Below the pieces are notes generated by a model, which ran no database searches, was not told the DNA's origin, and saw nothing but the letters and a program-made list of their open reading frames with translations. Position numbers and translations under genes: made by a program. A stretch of DNA of 54,911 nucleotides from Caballeronia cordobensis (GTDB lineage: Bacteria; Pseudomonadota; Gammaproteobacteria; Burkholderiales; Burkholderiaceae), in the NCBI RefSeq assembly GCF_001544575.2, contig NZ_FCNY02000033.1:1-54911 (forward strand), read 5' to 3'. How positions within the stretch are numbered: position 1 is the first letter of the stretch; each line of letters starts with the position of its first letter. Shown piece after piece: positions 8,664 through 16,712 of the stretch.

Positions 8664-10103
8664 TTATCCGTGCTTGATCGCGATGGTCTTGAGCGTCGTG
8701 AAGCCGTACAGCGCCTCGAAGCCTTTCTCGCGCCCGTGTCCCGAATGTTTCACGCCGCCGAACGGCAATTCGATGCCGCCGCCCGCGCCATAGTTGTTGA
8801 TGAACACCTGACCCGAGCGCACGCGGCGCGCAAGACGCATCTGGCGCGCGCCGTCGCGGGTCCAGATGCCCGCCACCAGCCCGTAGTCGGTGCCGTTGGC
8901 GAGCTTCAGCGCCTCGGCTTCGTCCTCGAAAGGCATTGCGGCGAGCACCGGGCCGAAGACTTCCTCTCGCGCGAGCCGGTGCGCCGGCGGGACATCGCGC
9001 AGGAGCGTCGGCGCCTGATAGAAGCCGGCTTCCGGCGCATCGCCGACGACTTCGCCGTGCGCCGCCATCGGAATGCCGTCGTGCTGCGCATCGGAGAGGA
9101 AATCCCACACGCGCTGCTGCTGCTTCGCGCTGATGAGCGGTCCGCAGTCGAGATCGAGCTTGCTCGGGCCGACCTTCAACGCGGCGAACGCGTGCGAGAG
9201 ACGTTCCAGCAAGGGCTCGTATGCCGCGCGCTCGATCAGCACGCGGCTGCCCGCCGAGCATGTCTGACCCGCGTTCTGCACGATCGCGGCGACGAGCACG
9301 GGTAGCGCGGCGTCGAGATCGGCATCGGCGAATACGATTTGCGGCGACTTGCCGCCCAGTTCCAGCGTGACGGGTACGTGGTTGTCGGCGGCCATTTTGG
9401 TGACGGCCGCGCCCGTCGCGGGCGAACCCGTAAACGAGATGTGATCGATGCCCGGATGCCGCGCGAGCGCCGCGCCCGCTTCGTGCCCGTAGCCGGTGAC
9501 GACATTGAGCGCGCCGTCGGGCAAGCCGGCCTCCGCCGCCAGCTCCGCGATGCGCAACAGCGAGAGGCACGCGTCTTCGGCTGGCTTGACCACGCACGCG
9601 TTGCCGGTCGCGAGCGCCGCGCCGACACTGCGCCCGAAAATCTGCAGCGGATAGTTCCACGGCACGATGTGGCCGGTCACGCCATGCGCCTCGCGGATCG
9701 TCAGCACGGTGTAGCCGGACTGGTAGGGCAGGGTTTCGCCGTGCAGCTTGTCGGCGGCGCCCGCGTAGAACTCGAAATAGCGCGCGATGCCGGTCGCGTC
9801 GGCGCGCGCCTGCTTGAGCGGCTTGCCGGTGTCGCGCGCCTCGACCTGCGCGATCTCCTCGTGACACGCGGCGATCAGCATCGACAGGCGCGCGAGGATG
9901 CGTCCGCGCTCGGCTGCGCTCGTCGCGCCCCACGGGCCGTCGAAGGCGGCGCGCGCGGCGGCCACCGCGCGGTCGATGTCGCCCGCCGTGCCGCGCGCGA
10001 TCTCCGCGAAAATCTGGCCGTCCGACGGATCGACGACTGGAATCGTCTCGCCGCCCGACGCCGCGACCCAGCGGTTGCCGATGAAATGCTTTGCGTCTTC
10101 CAT
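8664..10103 (-). CDS. Aldehyde dehydrogenase family protein
   Basis: NAD(P)-dependent oxidation of an aldehyde to its acid. The 479-residue product has the complete family set: the PWNYPL segment at 148–153, the cofactor-binding FTGSPATG near 224–231, catalytic Glu248 in LELGGKS and nucleophile Cys282 in NAGQTCSAGSR. Length is normal. The start has a GGGAGA ribosome-binding site 7 nt upstream. It is the first gene of the ALDH–SDR–MFS cassette. A GATAAT -10 box and an 8-6-8 inverted repeat lie about 35 bp upstream, so a repressor or activator may bind there, but no regulator gene is adjacent. Substrate unknown. Confidence 0.92.
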   Translation of the reverse strand: MEDAKHFIGNRWVAASGGETIPVVDPSDGQIFAEIARGTAGDIDRAVAAARAAFDGPWGATSAAERGRILARLSMLIAACHEEIAQVEARDTGKPLKQARADATGIARYFEFYAGAADKLHGETLPYQSGYTVLTIREAHGVTGHIVPWNYPLQIFGRSVGAALATGNACVVKPAEDACLSLLRIAELAAEAGLPDGALNVVTGYGHEAGAALARHPGIDHISFTGSPATGAAVTKMAADNHVPVTLELGGKSPQIVFADADLDAALPVLVAAIVQNAGQTCSAGSRVLIERAAYEPLLERLSHAFAALKVGPSKLDLDCGPLISAKQQQRVWDFLSDAQHDGIPMAAHGEVVGDAPEAGFYQAPTLLRDVPPAHRLAREEVFGPVLAAMPFEDEAEALKLANGTDYGLVAGIWTRDGARQMRLARRVRSGQVFINNYGAGGGIELPFGGVKHSGHGREKGFEALYGFTTLKTIAIKHG

Positions 10104-10132
10104 GCATGTCTCCCGGAATTCGGTCTGGTCTT

Positions 10133-10154
10133 CCGATTATCGCGCCATAATCGG
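10133..10154. promoter_or_regulatory. Inverted repeat, candidate operator of the ALDH operon
   Basis: CCGATTAT-CGCGCC-ATAATCGG, perfect 8-bp arms with a 6-bp spacer. On the minus strand it includes GATAAT (10136–10141), a good -10 box for the aldehyde dehydrogenase gene 32 bp downstream. It lies in the divergent region shared with ppa. Confidence 0.55.
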
Positions 10155-10193
10155 GCGTGCGCCTTGCGCGCAAAGGCGCGGGGCCCGATTGGC

Positions 10194-10199
10194 TATAAT
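10194..10199 (+). promoter_or_regulatory. Probable -10 box of ppa
   Basis: Perfect TATAAT, 90 bp before the ppa ATG. No convincing -35 hexamer is visible at the expected distance. Confidence 0.5.
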
Positions 10200-10289
10200 G
10201 ACGTGATCACGCAAAAGCGGCGGCGGCGTCTCGCAGACCGTCCGTCCGTGCGATTCCCTCTTCCTTCTCAACTTCTCCAGAGAGTGCTC

Positions 10290-10817
10290 ATGAGCTTCAA
10301 TAACGTACCTCCCGGCAAGGATCTCCCGCAGGATTTCAACGTCATCATCGAAATTCCCGCGCAGAGCGATCCGGTCAAATACGAAGCCGACAAGGACATG
10401 GGCCTGCTCATCGTCGACCGTTTCATCGGTACCGGCATGCGCTATCCGGCCAACTACGGCTTCATTCCGCAGACGCTCTCGGGCGACGGCGACCCGGTCG
10501 ACGTGCTTGTCATCACGCCGTATCCGCTGCTGGCGGGCTCGGTCGTGCGCGCGCGTGCGCTCGGCATGCTGCAAATGACGGACGAATCGGGCGTGGACGC
10601 GAAGCTCGTCGCCGTGGCGCACGACAAGGTCTGCCCGATGACGGCGAACCTCAAGTCGATCGACGACGTGCCGGAGTTCCTGAAGGACCAGATCAAGCAC
10701 TTCTTCGAGAACTACAAGGCGCTCGAAAAGGGCAAGTGGGTGAAGGTCGAGGGCTGGGCGGGCATCGATGCCGCTCACAAGGAAATTTCGGAAGGCGTGG
10801 CGAACTACAAGAAGTAA
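10290..10817 (+). CDS. ppa: Inorganic pyrophosphatase
   Basis: Soluble family I pyrophosphatase that hydrolyses PPi to two phosphates and so drives biosynthetic reactions. The 175-residue length is that of the bacterial hexameric enzyme. Metal and substrate residues appear in the expected order: E in VIIEIP, K in VKYE, YPANYGFIPQT, then the signature DGDPVDVLV with its three aspartates, and later the Lys/Tyr cluster around ENYKALEKGKWVKV. The chosen ATG gives the usual N-terminus MSFNNVPPGKDLPQ. It has its own promoter and a strong terminator and is transcribed alone. Confidence 0.97.
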   Translation: MSFNNVPPGKDLPQDFNVIIEIPAQSDPVKYEADKDMGLLIVDRFIGTGMRYPANYGFIPQTLSGDGDPVDVLVITPYPLLAGSVVRARALGMLQMTDESGVDAKLVAVAHDKVCPMTANLKSIDDVPEFLKDQIKHFFENYKALEKGKWVKVEGWAGIDAAHKEISEGVANYKK

Positions 10818-10845
10818 GCGCGTTTTTCGATTGAGTTTTCGATGA

Positions 10846-10883
10846 AACGCCGCCGCGTTGACTGAAACGCGGCGGCGTTTTTT
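10846..10883. terminator. Bidirectional terminator between ppa and the GIY-YIG gene
   Basis: Stem AACGCCGCCGCGTT (10846–10859) pairs with 10866–10879 across a 6-nt loop, followed by six T on the plus strand. The minus strand has three A/T-rich bases after the stem, so it may serve both converging genes. Confidence 0.85.
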
Positions 10884-11175
10884 ATTCTTCCTCGCTTGCC
10901 TCGCTCCTGGGCAACACCGATTCCAGCGTTCTTTCCCCCGCGATCAACGCGCGCTTTTGCATCGGCGACAAGCGCTTGACGCGATATTCCGCCCGCAACG
11001 CCTCCGATTTCCCCGCCAGTTCGAACGACGCCAGCACGCGCAACGGCTTCCTCGCACGCGTATAGCGCGCGCCCTTGCCGCTCGCATGCGCGCTGAAGCG
11101 CGCTTCGACGTCAGTCGCGATGCCCGTGTAGAGGCTGCCGTCGGCGCATTCGATCAGATAGAGGAACCAGGCCAT
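10882..11175 (-). CDS. GIY-YIG nuclease domain protein (UPF0213 type)
   Basis: Small protein of 97 residues that is almost entirely one GIY-YIG domain. The two halves of the signature are FLYLIECADGSLYTGIA (variant of GIY...YIG) at 4–20, followed by the conserved Arg in DVEARFSAHASGKGARYT. This size and architecture matches the YhbQ/UPF0213 group, whose E. coli member has been linked to DNA cleavage at damaged or unusual structures; the role here is unproven. It converges on ppa. Confidence 0.88.
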   Translation of the reverse strand: MAWFLYLIECADGSLYTGIATDVEARFSAHASGKGARYTRARKPLRVLASFELAGKSEALRAEYRVKRLSPMQKRALIAGERTLESVLPRSEASEEE

Positions 11176-11317
11176 GAGCGTGTGTCGATGATTTGCCGCG
11201 CATTATCGCTGAAAGCACCGCGGCGGGGCATCGGCGTGCGCGGGCGAGTTGCGCGAAAATAGCCGCTTTCGGGCGCGCTTCTTGAATGCGTCCATCGATA
11301 TTTAGCGAGGTAGCCTG

Positions 11318-12460
11318 TTGAATCGCGAGATCGAAATTCATGTGGTCGATGCGCTCACCGATATCCCCGCCGCCGACTGGAACCGGCTCGCGGGCGACAA
11401 TCCGTTCGTGCGTCACGCGTTCCTCTCGGCGTTGCAGGAGACGGGCTGCGCGGTGAAGCGCACCGGCTGGCGCGCGCAACATCTGATGCTCAGACGCGGC
11501 GGTGAATTCGCCGGGGCGATGCCGCTCTATCTGAAATCGCACTCACGCGGCGAGTACGTGTTCGATCACGCATGGGCCGATGCCTTCGAGCGCCACGGCC
11601 TGCGCTATTACCCGAAGGCGCTCTCGGCGGTGCCGTTCTCGCCCGTGACGGGGCCGCGCCTCATCGCCGCGCACCACGAGGATCGCGTACTGCTCGCGCG
11701 TGGTGCAATCGAGCTGACGCGCAGGCTCGAACTGTCGTCGCTGCACGTGTTGTTTGCGCATGCGCAGGACATCGAGGCGCTGACGGACGCGGGCTACATG
11801 CTGCGCGAAGGCGTGCAGTTCCACTGGGAGAATTTGCCCGGCGACGGCTTCGCGAGCTTCGACGCCTTCCTCGCGACGATGAGTCACGACAAGCGCAAGA
11901 AGGTGAAGCAGGACCGGCGGCGCGTGGCGGACGCGGGCGTCACGTACACCTGGCTGCGCGGCGCGCAGATCGACGATCGCGCGCTCGACTTCTTCTACGA
12001 CTGCTACGAGAACACGTATCGCGAACACTGGAACGCGCCGTATCTCACGCGCGAGTTCTTCGGGCGGATTCACGCCGATGCGCCCGACAGCATCCTGCTC
12101 GTGATTGCCGAAGCGGACGGCGAGCGCCTCGCGTGCGCGCTCAACATGATCGGCGGCGACACCATGTACGGCCGCTATTGGGGCACGCGCGAGTTCGTCT
12201 CGGGGCTGCACTTCGAGACGTGCTACATGCAGGGCATCGCGTATTGCATCGAGCACGGGCTCGCGCGTTTCGAAGGCGGCGCGCAGGGTGTGCACAAGAT
12301 GTCGCGCGGTCTCCTGCCGACGCCGACCTGGTCTGCGCACTGGATCGCGGACCAGCGTTTCGCGCACGCGATCGGCGAGTTTCTCGATGCCGAAACCGAA
12401 GCGATGGATCAGCATATCGGCGAACTGGAAGCGCATACGCCGTTCAGGAAGAAAGCGTGA
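11318..12460 (+). CDS. GNAT-fold acyltransferase of the COG3146/DUF482 family
   Basis: Unassigned family annotated as 'peptidogalycan biosynthesis/recognition'. The 380-residue protein shows the family landmarks FVRHAFLSALQETGCA near the N-terminus, MPLYLKSHSRGEYVFDHAWADA, HDKRKKVKQDRR in the middle and FEGGAQGVHKMSRGLLPTPTWSAHWI near the end; the fold resembles FemAB/GNAT transferases. Translation most likely starts at a TTG (11318), because AGCGAGG lies 7 nt upstream and no ATG occurs before residue 50. nadE starts 43 nt downstream, so the two may be co-transcribed. Biochemical activity is unknown. Confidence 0.85.
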   Translation: MNREIEIHVVDALTDIPAADWNRLAGDNPFVRHAFLSALQETGCAVKRTGWRAQHLMLRRGGEFAGAMPLYLKSHSRGEYVFDHAWADAFERHGLRYYPKALSAVPFSPVTGPRLIAAHHEDRVLLARGAIELTRRLELSSLHVLFAHAQDIEALTDAGYMLREGVQFHWENLPGDGFASFDAFLATMSHDKRKKVKQDRRRVADAGVTYTWLRGAQIDDRALDFFYDCYENTYREHWNAPYLTREFFGRIHADAPDSILLVIAEADGERLACALNMIGGDTMYGRYWGTREFVSGLHFETCYMQGIAYCIEHGLARFEGGAQGVHKMSRGLLPTPTWSAHWIADQRFAHAIGEFLDAETEAMDQHIGELEAHTPFRKKA

Positions 12461-12503
12461 TGCGATAATCCCGCCGTCATCGCACCCTCAATTTTGCATC
12501 GAC

Positions 12504-14204
12504 ATGAAAACCCGCATCGCACTCGCCCAGATCAATGTCACCGTCGGCGATTTCGCCGGCAACGCCGCGCGGCTCGTCGATGCCGCGCGCGTCGCGCACG
12601 AAAACGGCGCACGGCTCATGATCGCGCCGGAACTGGCGCTGTCGGGTTATCCGCCGGAAGATCTGCTGCTGCGCCCGGCGTTTTATCGTGCGAGCGCGGC
12701 GGCGCTCGACGATCTCGCGGCGCAGTTGAAGGCGTTCGATGGTCTGCACGTGCTCGTCGGTCATCCGCATCGCGTGCGCGAAGAAGGCGTCGATCCGGAT
12801 ACGCCGATCGCGCGTGGCGTGCCGCCGCGCGATACGTACAACGCGGCTTCGCTGATCGCTAATGGTGCGATCGTCGGCACCTATCTGAAGCAGGATCTGC
12901 CCAACACCGAAGTCTTCGACGAGAAGCGCTACTTCGCCACCGATCCGCGTCCGTTCGTGTTCGAGCTCGACGGCGTGCGCTATGGCGTGGTGATCTGCGA
13001 GGATGCTTGGCACGCCTCGGCGGCGCAACTCGCGAAGGCGGCGGGCGCGCAAGTGCTGCTGATTCCGAACGGCTCGCCGTTCCACGTCAACAAGGAGTCG
13101 GTGCGCTTCGACATTCTGCGCGCGCGTATCCGCGAGACCGGCATACCGATGGTCTACGTGAATCTCGCGGGTGCGCAGGACGAGCTGATCTTCGACGGCG
13201 GCTCCTTCGTGCTCGATGCGCACGGCGCGCTCGTCACGAAGCTGGCCCAGTTCGATGAAACCGTCGGCTTCGTCGATTTCGAGGGCGCCATGCCGGTGCG
13301 CGGCGAACTCGCGCCGGACTTGCCGTTCGAGGCGCAGGTGTACAAGGCGCTCGTCGTCGGCGTGCGCGATTACATTGGCAAGAACGGCTTTCCGGGCGCG
13401 ATCATCGGCTTGTCGGGCGGCGTGGATTCGGCGCTCGTGCTCGCGGTCGCGTGCGATGCGCTCGGGCCGGACCGCGTGCGCGCGGTGATGATGCCCTCGC
13501 GCTATACCGCCGACATCTCCACCACCGACGCGCGCGACATGGCGCAACGCGTCGGCGTGAAGTACGACGAGATCGCGATCGCGCCGATGTTCGAGGCGTT
13601 CCGCGGCGCGCTCGCCGAAGAGTTCGCGGGCCGCGCGGAAGATGCGACCGAAGAGAACATTCAGGCACGCATTCGGGGCACGCTGCTCATGGCGCTGTCG
13701 AACAAGTTCGGCTCGATCGTGCTCACGACGGGCAACAAGAGCGAGATGGCCGTCGGCTATTGCACGCTGTACGGCGACATGGCGGGCGGTTTCGCGGTCA
13801 TCAAGGACATTGCGAAGACGCTCGTCTACAAGGTCTGCCACTATCGCAACGCGACCGATGCGTACGGACAGCGCGATGTGATTCCCGAGCGCATTCTCAC
13901 GCGCGCGCCTTCCGCCGAGCTGCGCGAGAACCAGACCGATCAGGACAGCCTGCCGCCCTACGAAGTCCTCGACGCGATCATGCGCATGTACATGGAGGAA
14001 GACCGCCCGCTCGCGGAGATCGTCGCGGCGGGCTACCGCGCGGACGATGTGAAGCGCGTCACGCGGCTCATCAAGATCAACGAATACAAGCGGCGGCAGG
14101 CACCGATCGGCATTCGCGTCACGCATCGCGCGTTCGGCCGCGACTGGCGTTACCCGATCACTTCGCGCTTCGATGAACCGCTCGCCGAACCACTGGCGCG
14201 ATGA
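12504..14204 (+). CDS. nadE: Glutamine-dependent NAD+ synthetase
   Basis: Final step of NAD synthesis: amidates deamido-NAD using ammonia released from glutamine. The 566-residue product has an N-terminal nitrilase-like glutaminase domain (about 1–265) with the Glu of APELALSGYPPEDLL, the Lys of YLKQDLPN and the Cys of VVICEDAW. The C-terminal synthetase domain has the P-loop GLSGGVDSALVLA and the motif LTTGNKSEMAVGYCTLYGDM. I start at the ATG giving MKTRIALAQINVTVGDF, the normal beginning of the family; upstream in-frame codons lie inside the previous gene. Confidence 0.97.
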   Translation: MKTRIALAQINVTVGDFAGNAARLVDAARVAHENGARLMIAPELALSGYPPEDLLLRPAFYRASAAALDDLAAQLKAFDGLHVLVGHPHRVREEGVDPDTPIARGVPPRDTYNAASLIANGAIVGTYLKQDLPNTEVFDEKRYFATDPRPFVFELDGVRYGVVICEDAWHASAAQLAKAAGAQVLLIPNGSPFHVNKESVRFDILRARIRETGIPMVYVNLAGAQDELIFDGGSFVLDAHGALVTKLAQFDETVGFVDFEGAMPVRGELAPDLPFEAQVYKALVVGVRDYIGKNGFPGAIIGLSGGVDSALVLAVACDALGPDRVRAVMMPSRYTADISTTDARDMAQRVGVKYDEIAIAPMFEAFRGALAEEFAGRAEDATEENIQARIRGTLLMALSNKFGSIVLTTGNKSEMAVGYCTLYGDMAGGFAVIKDIAKTLVYKVCHYRNATDAYGQRDVIPERILTRAPSAELRENQTDQDSLPPYEVLDAIMRMYMEEDRPLAEIVAAGYRADDVKRVTRLIKINEYKRRQAPIGIRVTHRAFGRDWRYPITSRFDEPLAEPLAR

Positions 14205-14280
14205 AACGCGACTAGAATCGAAAGCATCTCTCCGAATCCGTCCATCCGGGACATCCATTCAACTCGAAGCGAGGCACGCC

Positions 14281-14619
14281 ATGAAACGCATCACCGCCAT
14301 CATCAAACCGTTCAAGCTCGACGAAGTCCGCGAAGCGCTGGCCGAAGTCGGTCTGACCGGGCTGACGGTCACGGAAGTGAAGGGCTTCGGACGCCAGAAA
14401 GGGCATACCGAGCTCTATCGTGGTGCAGAGTACGTGGTCGACTTTCTGCCGAAGGTGAAGATCGAAGTTGTTGTCGCGAACGATCAAACCGATCAGGTCA
14501 TCGACGCGATCATCGGCGCGGCGCGCACGGGCAAGATCGGCGACGGCAAGATTTTCGTGGCCGACGTCGAACGCGTGATCCGCATCCGCACCGGCGAGGA
14601 AAACGAAGCGGCGGTCTGA
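14281..14619 (+). CDS. glnB: Nitrogen regulatory protein P-II
   Basis: Trimeric signal protein of 112 residues that senses 2-oxoglutarate and ATP/ADP and relays nitrogen status to glutamine synthetase adenylylation and NtrB. The T-loop contains the uridylylation site Tyr51 in ELYRGAEYVVDFLPK, and the C-terminal signature GKIGDGKIFVADVERVIRIRTGE is complete. No amtB is adjacent, which favours GlnB over GlnK. It follows nadE by 76 nt, an arrangement known in Burkholderia. It is functionally linked to the NtrC/sigma-54-type control predicted for the urt operon in this window. Confidence 0.96.
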   Translation: MKRITAIIKPFKLDEVREALAEVGLTGLTVTEVKGFGRQKGHTELYRGAEYVVDFLPKVKIEVVVANDQTDQVIDAIIGAARTGKIGDGKIFVADVERVIRIRTGEENEAAV

Positions 14620-14648
14620 GCGCCCGCGTTCTTCGCTTTTTTGCTCTC

Positions 14649-14678
14649 GGGCCCGCCGTTCGCGCGGGCCTTTCTTTC
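14649..14678 (+). terminator. Terminator after glnB
   Basis: Stem GGCCCGC (14650–14656) with GCGGGCC (14664–14670), followed by TTTCTTTC. Confidence 0.8.
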
Positions 14679-14804
14679 TCCCGCATCCGCGTGCACCGGC
14701 GCGATGCGCGCCTTTTTTTTCGACGTGACGCCGGCCTGAGCGCAGCATTCCACCGCCGTGCGGTAACATCGAATTCCAGTTAGATCATTGTAAGGAATCG
14801 TTTG

Positions 14805-16562
14805 ATGCATCACGCGATCGGCTTCATTCAGGATCTTGCGGTGATCATGGCCATCGCGGGCGTCGTGACGGTGCTGTTTCACCGTTTGCGGCAGCCGGTC
14901 GTTCTCGGCTATATCGCCGCGGGCGTGATCATCGGGCCGTACACGCCGCCGTTCAATCTCATCCACGACGAAGTGACCATTCAGACGCTCGGCGAGCTCG
15001 GCGTCGTGTTCCTGATGTTCTCGCTCGGGCTCGAATTCAGCCTGCGCAAGCTGTTCCGGGTCGGCGCGACGGCGTTCGTCGCGGCGCTGTCGGAAATCGT
15101 GCTGATGATCTGGATCGGCTACGAGATCGGCCGCTGGTTCGACTGGACCGTGATGGACTCGCTTTTTCTCGGCGCGATGCTCGCGATCTCGTCGACGACG
15201 ATCATCGTGAAGGCGCTCTCCGAGCTCGGCATGAAAGGCGAGCACTTCGCGCAGATCGTGTTCGGCATTCTGATCGTGGAGGACATTCTCGCCATCGCGA
15301 TGCTCGTGCTGCTGTCCGGCATCGCGCAGACGGGGTCGGTAAGCGCGGGCGTCGCGGTGGTCACGCTCGGCAAGTTGCTGCTCTTCATGACGGTGTCGCT
15401 GGTCGTCGGCATTCTCACGGTGCCGCGCGCGCTCAATTACGTGGCGAAGGCGAAAAGCGACGAGATGCTGCTCGTCACCGTGCTCGGCTTCTGCTTCGGA
15501 TTCTGCCTGCTCGTCGTGAAGCTCGATTATTCGATCGCGCTCGGCGCGTTCCTGATCGGCGCGATCATGGCGGAGTCGAAGCATCTCGCGCGCATCGAGC
15601 ATCTGATCGCGCCGGTGCGCGACATGTTTTCGGCGATCTTCTTCGTCACCATCGGCCTGCTGCTCAATCCCACGGTGCTCGTCGATTACGCGTGGCCGAT
15701 CGCCGTCATCACCATCGCGGTCGTGGCCGGCAAGATCGTGTCGTGCGGGCTCGGCACCTTTCTCGCGGGCAAGGACGGGCGCACCGCGATGCGCGTCGGC
15801 ATGAGCGTCTCGCAGATTGGCGAGTTCTCGTTCATCATCGCCTCGCTCGGGTTGTCGCTGAAAGTGACGAGCCCCTTTCTCTACCCGATCGCGGTCGCCG
15901 TATCCGCGCTGACGACGCTGCTCACGCCGTATCTGATCCGCGCCGCCGACCCCGCCACGGTCCGCCTCGCGCGCGCGATGCCCGCGCCGCTCGCGCACAC
16001 CTTCGGTCTCTATTCGCAGTGGCTCGCGAGCCTCACGCCCGCGTCCGGCGGACCGACGCTCTTTTCGATGACCCGGCGCATCGTGCTGCAGATCGCGGTG
16101 AATCTCGCGCTCGTCGCGGCGATTTTCCTAGGCGCGTCCTATGCGGCACCGTTCGCGTCGGGCTATCTCGCGCGCTGGCTCGACACCGACAACGCGCAGC
16201 GCGTCGTGCTGTGGAGCGCGGCGCTCCTCGTCGCGTTGCCGTTTCTGGTCGCGGTGTATCGCAAGCTCGAATCGCTCGCGCTGCTGCTCGCCGAAGTGAG
16301 CGTGCAGCCCGCGAAGGCGGGGCGCTTCACGCGCGCGATCCGTTCGGCGATTTCCGGGCTGATTCCGATCGTCGCGATGTTCGGCGTCTTTCTGCTCGTG
16401 GCCGCCTTGTCGGGCGGCATCCTGCCGCCGTTCGGCCTGATGGTCGGCGTGCTGGTGTGCGTGGCGCTCTTGCTGACGGTGTTGTGGCGCTGGTGCGTGA
16501 AAATCCACGCGACGATGCAGATCGCCCTGCGCGAGACGTTCGAGGAGCCGCGCGACCATTGA
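14805..16562 (+). CDS. Cation:proton antiporter, CPA2 (KefB-like) family
   Basis: Inner-membrane monovalent cation/proton exchanger of 585 residues. The first 390 residues form the CPA2 core with about 12 helices, including GYIAAGVIIGPY, LGVVFLMFSLGLEFSLRKL and ISSTTIIVKALSELG. After a loop at about 390–415 come further helices. There is no TrkA-N nucleotide-binding domain, unlike E. coli KefB/KefC, so ligand gating is probably different. The ATG at 14805 is preferred over the TTG directly before it, because AAGGAA lies 8 nt upstream. It is monocistronic, between the glnB terminator and the next gene. Confidence 0.9.
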   Translation: MHHAIGFIQDLAVIMAIAGVVTVLFHRLRQPVVLGYIAAGVIIGPYTPPFNLIHDEVTIQTLGELGVVFLMFSLGLEFSLRKLFRVGATAFVAALSEIVLMIWIGYEIGRWFDWTVMDSLFLGAMLAISSTTIIVKALSELGMKGEHFAQIVFGILIVEDILAIAMLVLLSGIAQTGSVSAGVAVVTLGKLLLFMTVSLVVGILTVPRALNYVAKAKSDEMLLVTVLGFCFGFCLLVVKLDYSIALGAFLIGAIMAESKHLARIEHLIAPVRDMFSAIFFVTIGLLLNPTVLVDYAWPIAVITIAVVAGKIVSCGLGTFLAGKDGRTAMRVGMSVSQIGEFSFIIASLGLSLKVTSPFLYPIAVAVSALTTLLTPYLIRAADPATVRLARAMPAPLAHTFGLYSQWLASLTPASGGPTLFSMTRRIVLQIAVNLALVAAIFLGASYAAPFASGYLARWLDTDNAQRVVLWSAALLVALPFLVAVYRKLESLALLLAEVSVQPAKAGRFTRAIRSAISGLIPIVAMFGVFLLVAALSGGILPPFGLMVGVLVCVALLLTVLWRWCVKIHATMQIALRETFEEPRDH

Positions 16563-16712
16563 TCCCGCATCGCGGGATAGCCCTGACAGCGGCGCAGCGC
16601 CCGATCTCGCGATAATGTGAGCAAATGTGTGCTGGTTTGCCCCGTCCTGACGAGAGGCGGATAATTGGGGCGTGTGCATTCTCCTTATGGCGCGCGAGCG
16701 CCTGAATCCGGA

